6,152 bases of DNA from CAYMRB01 sp964392615 (GTDB lineage: Bacteria; Planctomycetota; UBA8108): contig CAYMRB010000534.1 of the NCBI GenBank assembly GCA_964392615.1, positions 1 through 6,152 of the forward strand, in the 5' to 3' direction. Under the pieces are notes generated by a model that worked only from the letters and a program-made list of their open reading frames with translations, searched no databases and was not told the origin of the DNA. The position numbers and the translations under genes were made by a program. Shown piece by piece: positions 1 through 4,930 of this stretch; positions within the stretch are counted from its first letter, which is position 1, and each line of letters opens with the position of its first letter.

Positions 1-10
1 CGTCCGGCCT

Positions 11-131
11 ACACTTTACTGCGGGGCGGGGGGTGGCGGCGGGTCCGGCCGACACATTACTCCGGGTCGGGGCTTCCGGGCTTCCGGGGCTTCCGCATTA
101 CTCCGGGTCGGGGCTTCCCCGGCTTCCCCCG
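11..131. repeat. Degenerate 41-bp-period direct repeat, intergenic
   Basis: Three units start at about 11, 52 and 93, each 41 bp after the last. The best conserved part is the first 21 bases of each unit, containing TTACT followed by a CGGG/CGGGG-rich run. Units 2 and 3 share a perfect 23-bp block at 55-77 and 96-118. Unit 1 matches unit 2 at about 18 of its first 20 bases and then diverges. GTCCGGCC at 2-9 and again at 43-50 hints that a further unit begins left of the window. The short motif GGCTTCC also recurs inside the units. The array lies just past the stop codon of the minus-strand lipoprotein gene, so it would form its 3' UTR. It has no ORF I trust and no T-run terminator. It could be a minisatellite-type (VNTR) array or an interspersed intergenic repeat. 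Confidence 0.7.
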
Positions 132-2192
132 TCACTCTCGCGCCAGCAACACATACGCCGTGCCGCCTCGCCCGAGCCACACCGTCTCGAGCTCGCTGCG
201 TCGGTACACGCGTCGCCCGGGCGTGCCCTCCCGCGCTGCCGGATCGTTGACCTCGACGTCGCCTCGCGCGTCGAATCCGGTGAGGACGAGCAAGTGGCCG
301 TCGGTCGACGGATACGGCGCGCCGGTGAGCTGGCCCTTCTTGACCGCGATCGAGATGATCAGCGGCTGGCCGCGCGCGATCTCGGCTTCGACCTCGCGCC
401 AGCTCGCGAACCGTCGCACGTGTCCGGGCACGCCGTACGAGTACGCGGTCTGCACCGCGCGCGGCCAATTGCCGTAGATGTCGTGCGCGGCGTCGTACGC
501 ACGAGCGGCGACTTCCGCGGTGGGCTTGTCGACGCCGCGGTAGGCCATGACCATCGCCACCGACGTCGGACTGCAGATTCGGCTGGCGATCGCCGCGTCT
601 TCTACTCGCTGGCTGCGGTACGGCACGTCGAGGCGTCGCTTCCACGCGTTCGCAGCGGGAGCGTCCGGGACGTCGATCTTCGGACGCGTCGCGGTCGGCA
701 GGCCCGTGCGATCGCTCGTCGCGAGCGACAGACGGGCGATGCTCACCTCGCGAGCCCGCTTCGCCGTGTCGCTCGTCGCGCGTCGTGCGAACGCGTCGAC
801 GCGCAATTGCGCGCGATCCCAACGCCGCTCGGAGCTCAGGTAATCGACGTCGATCTTGCCGTGGTCGAACTCGATGAGACGCTCGCGCGCGTCGCGGGGC
901 GGCACGGTCCCCCACTCGCCGACCTCGAGCCACGGCGACCACATGCGCTGCCCGGATCGACCGACGCGCAGCTCGACGACGAAGCCCGTGCCGTCCGGCG
1001 CGTCGATGTTCCACGAGGGCAGCGCCTCGTTGAAGTCGATCGGGCTGACGACGGTCGGCGATTCGTAGCGCCACACGTGCTCGATCGCGGCATCGGCGTT
1101 CTCGTCGGCGTTCTCGTCGGCGTTGCCGTCGCCGTCCTTCGCCTTCTTCGCGTCGCGACGCTCGATCGGCGGCAGCTCGACGGCCGGCGTCATCGCGCCG
1201 TCGGTCGCGAGTCCCTCGTCGAGGAACGCGTGGCGCGCCGGCGCCGGCGCGGTGTCTCCGCACAGCAGGCGGTCGACCTCCGCGGCGAGGTCCGCGAGGT
1301 ATGCGCTGCCCTTCTCGTGCTCGGTGATGCCGGCGATCAAGTAGACGCGATCGCCGTGCTCGACGCGCGCCGTGTCGAGGTGCCAGCTTTCCCAGAGGCC
1401 GCTCTTTCGGATCAGGGTGACGTCACGTCCCTTCAGGCCGCGGACGAAGTTGCTGTGGTGGAAGTCGAGCCCCGGCGCGGCGAAGATCTCGGCCATCATC
1501 TCGCTCGCGCGCGGACTGACGAGTCGTCCTTGCTCCAGGAGCAAGTAGAAGCGCAGGCACTGGCGCACCGTCGCCGCGTGCGAGAGATCCTGTAGCGGGT
1601 CGCCGCGTCGCGGCTGCGGCGACCCGTAGTGTTTACCGGACCACAGTCCGCCGCCGTGCTCCGGATCGTAGAATCGGTACTCGTTTGAAACCTGCAGCGC
1701 TTGGATCGCGTCGAGCCCGACGAGGCGGCTGTACTTCGCGGCGAGGTCGTTGTCCGAGCGCTTGATCATGAGCTCGAGCTCGCGGCGCACCTCTGTGTCG
1801 AGGTCGTCGACGGCCTCGGGATGCGTCGCGAAGTACGCGAGAAGGATGCAGATCTTCGGCACGCTCGCGCCGTAGAACATCGCGTCCGGGCGCACCATCG
1901 CGAGGCGCAGCGGGGAGTCGGTCGACGATCCGAGGTCGAGCACGCCGCACGCGCGCGCAGCGTCCGGAATGCCGTGTTTCGCGCCGAGGCGTCGATCGAT
2001 CGCTTCGAGTGCCTCCTGCAGCGCGCGGTCCGGGGTCGTCGAGGCGTCGAGGACGTAGGTCGACAGCGGCCGGGCCGCGCCGGGCGTCTCGTCGACGGCG
2101 CGCGGGGAGCAGCCGGCCGCGGCGAGTGCGGCGAGTGCGGCGAGTGCGGCGGCGGCGAACGACGCGGCTGGCGCGGTGGGTGGAGCTCGCAT
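132..2192 (-). CDS. Predicted lipoprotein: serine hydrolase (beta-lactamase/PBP-like) fused to C39-like cysteine peptidase
   Basis: This 686-residue protein has three parts. Residues 1-28 form an Ala/Leu-rich export signal with a lipobox-like AAGC, Cys28 being the likely lipidated residue; the n-region has only one Arg, so the signal is atypical. Residues about 55-310 resemble the class A beta-lactamase/PBP fold: SxxK is S110-V-P-K113, SDN is 146-148 and the KTG-type triad is K263-S-G265. I see no ExxLN (Glu166-type) deacylation motif, so beta-lactam hydrolysis is doubtful; a D,D-peptidase, esterase or peptidoglycan-binding role is more plausible. Residues about 340-370 are a charged linker with NADE repeats. 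Residues about 371-500 (SPIDFNEALPSWN, WSPWLEVGEW) look like the accessory domain found in front of C39-family peptidases. Residues about 518-686 match Peptidase_C39_2: VPYRSQ, catalytic C540 in CSPTSVAMV, H633 in DGHLLVLTGF, and N649/D650 in VNDP. The protein is probably exported and envelope-anchored; the substrate is unknown. The gene is divergent from yceH. The next Met is residue 99, so this start is the only sensible ATG. Confidence 0.88.
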   Translation of the reverse strand: MRAPPTAPAASFAAAALAALAALAAAGCSPRAVDETPGAARPLSTYVLDASTTPDRALQEALEAIDRRLGAKHGIPDAARACGVLDLGSSTDSPLRLAMVRPDAMFYGASVPKICILLAYFATHPEAVDDLDTEVRRELELMIKRSDNDLAAKYSRLVGLDAIQALQVSNEYRFYDPEHGGGLWSGKHYGSPQPRRGDPLQDLSHAATVRQCLRFYLLLEQGRLVSPRASEMMAEIFAAPGLDFHHSNFVRGLKGRDVTLIRKSGLWESWHLDTARVEHGDRVYLIAGITEHEKGSAYLADLAAEVDRLLCGDTAPAPARHAFLDEGLATDGAMTPAVELPPIERRDAKKAKDGDGNADENADENADAAIEHVWRYESPTVVSPIDFNEALPSWNIDAPDGTGFVVELRVGRSGQRMWSPWLEVGEWGTVPPRDARERLIEFDHGKIDVDYLSSERRWDRAQLRVDAFARRATSDTAKRAREVSIARLSLATSDRTGLPTATRPKIDVPDAPAANAWKRRLDVPYRSQRVEDAAIASRICSPTSVAMVMAYRGVDKPTAEVAARAYDAAHDIYGNWPRAVQTAYSYGVPGHVRRFASWREVEAEIARGQPLIISIAVKKGQLTGAPYPSTDGHLLVLTGFDARGDVEVNDPAAREGTPGRRVYRRSELETVWLGRGGTAYVLLARE
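1093..1128. repeat. 12-bp tandem repeat encoding NADE units
   Basis: Three adjacent 12-bp units (tcggcgttctcg on the plus strand) lie at 1093-1104, 1105-1116 and 1117-1128. The third differs at two bases. Read on the minus strand they encode the NADENADENAD stretch of the lipoprotein, at about residues 357-368, inside the hydrophilic linker between the serine hydrolase and the C-terminal half. The unit is a multiple of three, so copy-number change would lengthen or shorten the linker without a frameshift. Confidence 0.85.
2119..2145. repeat. 9-bp tandem repeat in the signal-peptide coding region
   Basis: Three perfect copies of gcggcgagt lie at 2119-2127, 2128-2136 and 2137-2145. On the minus strand they encode the repeated Leu-Ala-Ala of the hydrophobic core of the lipoprotein export signal, at about residues 16-25. 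Slippage here would change the length of the hydrophobic core in three-residue steps and stay in frame. Confidence 0.85.
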
Positions 2193-2198
2193 GGCGGC

Positions 2199-2228
2199 AG
2201 TCTACCGGCCACGGGGCGACCCTGTCGA
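2199..2228 (-). promoter_or_regulatory. Candidate promoter of the lipoprotein gene, leaderless spacing
   Basis: Read on the minus strand, a -35-like TCGACA (2223-2228, 5 of 6 matches to TTGACA) is followed by an 18-bp spacer and a -10-like TAGACT (2199-2204, 4 of 6 matches to TATAAT). Only six bases (gccgcc) separate the -10 from the ATG at 2192-2190, which puts the expected start of transcription at the A of the start codon. No Shine-Dalgarno sequence is present. This is inferred from sequence pattern alone. Confidence 0.45.
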
Positions 2229-2242
2229 TCTGCCGCTGCCTG

Positions 2243-2272
2243 TTGCATGCGCCCGCGTTGCGTCGGTAGAAT
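2243..2272 (+). promoter_or_regulatory. Candidate promoter of yceH
   Basis: A -35-like TTGCAT (2243-2248) is followed by an 18-bp spacer and TAGAAT (2267-2272, 5 of 6 matches to the -10 consensus). Transcription would start near 2279, leaving a leader of about 29 nt that contains the GGAGG ribosome binding site. The -35 box is only 14 bp from the -35 box of the divergent lipoprotein promoter, so one regulator could affect both. Confidence 0.5.
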
Positions 2273-2281
2273 CAGCGATTC
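2269..2281. promoter_or_regulatory. Short perfect inverted repeat over the yceH -10/+1 region
   Basis: GAATC (2269-2273), a 3-bp centre (agc) and GATTC (2277-2281) form a perfect 5-3-5 dyad. It overlaps the candidate -10 box and the expected transcription start of yceH, where a repressor could block initiation. The arms are short, so chance is a real alternative. Confidence 0.25.
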
Positions 2282-2296
2282 CCTGTTCCTTCGCGT

Positions 2297-2301
2297 GGAG
2301 G
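2297..2301 (+). promoter_or_regulatory. Strong Shine-Dalgarno fixing the yceH start
   Basis: A perfect GGAGG lies six bases before the ATG at 2308. It selects this ATG over upstream in-frame starts (for example 2176, which would overlap the divergent gene) and makes the protein begin MSLELSFNE, as expected for DUF480 proteins. It is the only good Shine-Dalgarno site in front of a gene in this window. Confidence 0.85.
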
Positions 2302-2307
2302 ACGCGA

Positions 2308-3072
2308 ATGTCGCTCGAGCTGAGCTTCAATGAACGACGAGTGCTCGGTGTGCTGGCCGAGAAGAGTCTGACGACTCCCGAGCAGTACCCGTTGACCCTC
2401 AATAGCCTCGTCAACGGCTGCAACCAGAAGAGCTGCCGCGATCCGGTGTCGTATCTCGGGGAGGACGAGGTCCTCGACGCGCTCGATACGCTGCGCTCGA
2501 AGCAGCTGATCACGCTCGTCCGCAGCATGGGCGGACGGACCGACCGCTACAAGCACCGCTTCACGGATACGCTCGAGATCGAGGGCCGCAAGGCCGCGGT
2601 GCTCGTCGAGTTGCTGCTGCGCGGGCCCCAGACCGACGGCGAGCTGCGCCAACGCGCCAGCCGCATGGTGACGATACCGACGCTGCCCGATCTCGCCGCG
2701 ACGCTCGACGAGCTCCGCGACCACGGCGGCGTGTGCTACGTCCGACGACTCGGCCCGGAGGGGCGGCGTCGGGGTGTCAAGTACGCGCACACGCTGTACT
2801 CTCCGGGCGAGTCTCCCGGCGGCGAAGCGGAGACGGTCGATGGCGAGGCTGCCGTCGCTCCCACGGCGCCACCGCCCCCGACGCCGGGGGTGGCGGCAGA
2901 ACCGTGGCGCGCCGAGCCGGCCGCGCCAGCGTGGTCTGCGACAGCGGCCCCGACGGCCCCCGCGGGCCCGCCGGCGGCGTCGGCCGAGGTCCAAGAGCTG
3001 CGCGCGCGCATCGAGAGGCTCGAGGAGCGCGTCGAGGAGCTCGAGTCGACGTTCATGCGCTTTTTCCAATAG
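2308..3072 (+). CDS. yceH: YceH family (DUF480) winged-helix protein
   Basis: This 254-residue protein shows clear DUF480/YceH signatures: E-K-x-x-T-T-P-E-Q-Y-P-L at 18-29, NGCNQKSCRDPV at 36-47, LLLRGPQTDGELRQRASRM at 102-120, and a core of two winged-helix repeats at about 5-85 and 92-165. E. coli YceH is about 215 residues. The extra length here is a Pro/Ala-rich linker at about 166-225 that leads to a C-terminal coiled coil (about 226-250, leucine/valine heptads with Glu/Arg charges), probably for self-association. It has no signal peptide or membrane segment, so it should be cytoplasmic. The fold suggests nucleic-acid binding, but the molecular function of the family is not established to my knowledge. 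It is preceded by a promoter and a strong ribosome binding site, and probably cotranscribed with the PAP2 gene that begins at its stop codon. Confidence 0.95.
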   Translation: MSLELSFNERRVLGVLAEKSLTTPEQYPLTLNSLVNGCNQKSCRDPVSYLGEDEVLDALDTLRSKQLITLVRSMGGRTDRYKHRFTDTLEIEGRKAAVLVELLLRGPQTDGELRQRASRMVTIPTLPDLAATLDELRDHGGVCYVRRLGPEGRRRGVKYAHTLYSPGESPGGEAETVDGEAAVAPTAPPPPTPGVAAEPWRAEPAAPAWSATAAPTAPAGPPAASAEVQELRARIERLEERVEELESTFMRFFQ

Positions 3073-3083
3073 TGCCTTCGCGG

Positions 3084-3698
3084 ATGGTCGGGTTGCTCTT
3101 TCTTCACTGGCGATCGAAGCTGGTCGTCAGCCTGGCGATCCTCGGGTACTACCTCGTCGGCTACTTCACGCTCAATCGCATCGCGTTCGGCGACTACCAC
3201 ATCATGCCGACGACGGTGGTCGATGAGGTGCCGATCGTGCCGTGGACGATCGTCGTCTACTACTCGGTGTTCGTCCTCGCGACGCTGGCGATCTGGATGC
3301 ACGAGAGCGTCGCCGCGCTGAGGCGCTACGCGCTGAGCGTGTTCTTCGCGTACACGATGAACTACTTCCTGTTCGCCTCCTATCCGACCATCCTCCACCG
3401 GCCGGCCGTGCTCGACGAGACGATCTGGCAGTGGGCGTTCGATTGGACGCGCGCAGTGGATACCCCGACGACCGGGTTCCCGTCGCTTCACATGACGAAC
3501 TGCTTCGTCGCGATGATCTCGTACGGTCGGACGCGCACGGGGATTCTGCTGTGGATCTGGTCGATGTGCATCGCGGCGTCGACGCTGACGACCGGCCAGC
3601 ACGTCTTCTGGGATCTGCCCGCCGGTGCCGTCGTCGGTCTTATCGGGTGCTGGGCCGCGGACCGAGCGACGCAGCCGGCGGTCGTTCGGCTGTCGTGA
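3084..3698 (+). CDS. PAP2-superfamily (Aur1-like) membrane phosphatase
   Basis: This 204-residue membrane protein has about five or six hydrophobic segments (roughly 12-33, 52-71, 82-101, 131-147, 152-170, 178-195). It carries the later two phosphatase motifs of the PAP2/lipid phosphate phosphatase superfamily: P133-S-L-H136 in GFPSLHMTN, and H173 with D177 in GQHVFWD. PSLH rather than PSGH points to the Aur1/inositol-phosphoceramide-synthase-like branch (PAP2_3). Motif 1 (KxxxxxxRP) is only partial: R106-P107 is present without the lysine. The likely activity is removal or transfer of a phosphate or phospho-headgroup on a membrane lipid or polyprenyl carrier; the substrate cannot be read from sequence. 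A GTG at 3072, overlapping the last base of the yceH stop (TAGTG), would add four residues (208 aa). Neither start has a Shine-Dalgarno, so expression probably relies on translational coupling to yceH. Confidence 0.85.
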   Translation: MVGLLFLHWRSKLVVSLAILGYYLVGYFTLNRIAFGDYHIMPTTVVDEVPIVPWTIVVYYSVFVLATLAIWMHESVAALRRYALSVFFAYTMNYFLFASYPTILHRPAVLDETIWQWAFDWTRAVDTPTTGFPSLHMTNCFVAMISYGRTRTGILLWIWSMCIAASTLTTGQHVFWDLPAGAVVGLIGCWAADRATQPAVVRLS

Positions 3699-3700
3699 TC

Positions 3701-3719
3701 TCTCGGAGCCTGTCCGAGA
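3701..3719. terminator. Small hairpin after the PAP2 gene, possible bidirectional terminator
   Basis: TCTCGGA (3701-3707) and TCCGAGA (3713-3719) form a perfect 7-bp stem with a 5-nt loop, starting two bases after the PAP2 stop. It lies in the 115-bp gap between convergent genes, where a terminator is expected. No T-run follows on the plus strand, so it is not a classical intrinsic terminator; RNA processing or chance are alternatives. I see nothing else in 3720-3813. Confidence 0.35.
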
Positions 3720-3813
3720 ATCCCCCTGGATTCGACCGGCTGCGACGGGACGTCGACTTCGTTGCCGCTCCTCGACGATCGGCCTCGAGCTGACGCGCCG
3801 CGCGATCAGTCCG

Positions 3814-4782
3814 TCACTCGCCGGCTCCGCCGACGGCCTGCGGGTCCGGATCCGGATCGGCTTCCGGACTCGGCGCCGGCTCGGTCTGTGACCGGCGCAC
3901 TCGCCCCAGCGCCTGCGCGAACGTCTGGGCGTTGGAACGGTTGGCCCTCTCCTGGCGGTACTCGCGGCTGCCGAGCCACTTCTCGAGGTCCTTGCGGACA
4001 TCCTTGATGCGCCGGTAACGCATGGCCGGATCCTTCTCGAGCATTTTCGCGACGATCTCCGAGAAGCGACTCGAGACCGGCGCCTTCAGCGAGTACAGCG
4101 TCTGCATCGGCTCGCGTGACAGCACGAAGCGCATCCAGTCGCGTGGCTTCTTCGCGCCGTACAGCTTCTTGAAGCCGACGAGGCTGAGAATCGCTTGGAA
4201 CGACATGAAGCCGACGCTGTAGATATCGACGCCGAAGCTCAATCGCGCGTTCTTGCGCAGCGTCTCGGGCGCCATATACGCGAGCGTTCCGCCGACGCGG
4301 TGCTGGTCGTCCGAGACCGGTCCGCTGAGGCCGAAGTCGGTCAGCTTGACGACGCCCTCGCGGGTCACGAGGATGTTGCGCGGGTTGACGTCGCGGTGGA
4401 TCAGGCCGACGTCGTGCACCGCCTCGACCGCGGCGAGGATCTGGCGGAAGTAGCCGATGAACTCGTCCTCCGCCATCGGCCGCTTGCGGAAGAGCCGGAT
4501 GAACGGCTGACCGCGGATGAGCTCCATGATGATCGACACCGAATCGGGCGTGTGGAGGATGTCGTGCACCATCACGACGTTCGGGTGGTCGACCTGCGCG
4601 AGGAACTCGGCCTCCTTCAGGAGCCGCTCGACCACCTTGTGGTGTCCGCGCTTCGTCTCCTTGGCGCGCTTGATAGCGACCTTGCGGCGCAGGCGCAGGT
4701 CGACGGCCTTCCAGACTTCGCCGGTGCCGCCAGAGCCGATCAAGCGGCGCAGCTGGTATCGATCGTGCAGGATTTCGGCCAT
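3814..4782 (-). CDS. Soluble Ser/Thr protein kinase (Hanks/PKN2-type)
   Basis: This 322-residue protein is a near-complete eukaryote-like protein kinase with little else. The glycine loop is GSGGTG (16-21), the ATP-anchoring lysine K38 lies in VAIK, the helix-C glutamate is E57 or E59, the catalytic loop is H129-R-D131-V-N-P-R-N136, the magnesium motif is D149-F-G151, and APE is 171-173 after a short activation segment with GGT (164-166). D186 in DIYSVG and R255 close the large lobe. The proton-acceptor Asp and metal-binding Asn are intact, but the usual catalytic-loop Lys at D+2 is Asn133. The C-terminal tail (about 300-322) is acidic and Pro-rich. There is no membrane segment or sensor domain, so it is probably a cytosolic kinase with unknown targets. 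I chose the ATG at 4782 because it places the typical DRYQLRRLIGSGG start near the N-terminus; longer versions reach into the divergent aminotransferase gene. The gene converges on the PAP2 gene. Confidence 0.92.
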   Translation of the reverse strand: MAEILHDRYQLRRLIGSGGTGEVWKAVDLRLRRKVAIKRAKETKRGHHKVVERLLKEAEFLAQVDHPNVVMVHDILHTPDSVSIIMELIRGQPFIRLFRKRPMAEDEFIGYFRQILAAVEAVHDVGLIHRDVNPRNILVTREGVVKLTDFGLSGPVSDDQHRVGGTLAYMAPETLRKNARLSFGVDIYSVGFMSFQAILSLVGFKKLYGAKKPRDWMRFVLSREPMQTLYSLKAPVSSRFSEIVAKMLEKDPAMRYRRIKDVRKDLEKWLGSREYRQERANRSNAQTFAQALGRVRRSQTEPAPSPEADPDPDPQAVGGAGE

Positions 4783-4788
4783 GCCGCC

Positions 4789-4794
4789 ATTGTA
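4789..4794 (-). promoter_or_regulatory. Candidate -10 box of the kinase gene, leaderless spacing
   Basis: On the minus strand TACAAT (5 of 6 matches to TATAAT) ends six bases (ggcggc) before the kinase ATG, so transcription would start at or next to the start codon. I found no good -35 hexamer 16-19 bp upstream. The absence of a Shine-Dalgarno fits a leaderless message, although ggcgg could be argued as a weak ribosome binding site. Confidence 0.4.
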
Positions 4795-4807
4795 GCGGAT
4801 TGGCGGA

Positions 4808-4847
4808 GGGAACGGCTGCGGCGATCTCCCGAAGCCGCCGCGTTCCC
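4808..4847. promoter_or_regulatory. Interrupted dyad between the divergent kinase and aminotransferase genes
   Basis: GGGAACG (4808-4814) pairs with CGTTCCC (4841-4847), and inside it GCGGC (4818-4822) pairs with GCCGC (4834-4838) around an 11-nt loop. Both candidate promoters start outside this element, so if it matters it is more likely a DNA operator or supercoiling-sensitive site than an RNA structure. GC-rich sequence makes such dyads fairly common by chance. Confidence 0.2.
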
Positions 4848-4894
4848 CGGGAAAGCTCGGAGCGCCACTGCTCTCGCCCCCTCCACCGGCCGTC

Positions 4895-4923
4895 TTGCGC
4901 GTCCTCCCCTCGCGCGCTATCGT
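4895..4923 (+). promoter_or_regulatory. Candidate promoter of the aminotransferase gene, near-leaderless spacing
   Basis: A -35-like TTGCGC (4895-4900, matching the TTG half) is followed by a 17-bp spacer and TATCGT (4918-4923, TAnnnT form). Seven bases separate it from the ATG at 4931, so the message would have no leader or a one-base leader. No Shine-Dalgarno is visible. The TTG at 4895, which could formally start a longer reading frame, is better read as the -35 box. Confidence 0.4.
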
Positions 4924-4930
4924 CAGCCGC

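Noticed and set aside
1..131. CRISPR array
   Set aside because: The period is 41 bp but the units are degenerate, the spacing portions are related to each other rather than unique, and no cas gene is present.
33..1595. Long plus-strand open frame (520 codons) opposite the lipoprotein gene
   Set aside because: It is Arg/Asp/Val-rich without family motifs and lies antisense to a gene with clear domain signatures. GC-rich coding DNA routinely leaves the opposite strand open.
800..1630. Beta-lactam resistance gene
   Set aside because: The serine hydrolase domain has SxxK, SDN and KSG, but no ExxLN motif is visible and the spacing between motifs differs from class A enzymes. Resistance should not be claimed.
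2176..2307. Upstream extension of yceH to an ATG at 2176
   Set aside because: It would overlap the divergent lipoprotein gene and run through both promoters. The ATG at 2308 has a perfect Shine-Dalgarno and gives the family N-terminus.
2736..4001. Long minus-strand open frame (421 codons) opposite yceH and the PAP2 gene
   Set aside because: Extremely Arg-rich, no recognisable domain, and it spans two convincing genes and part of the kinase gene.
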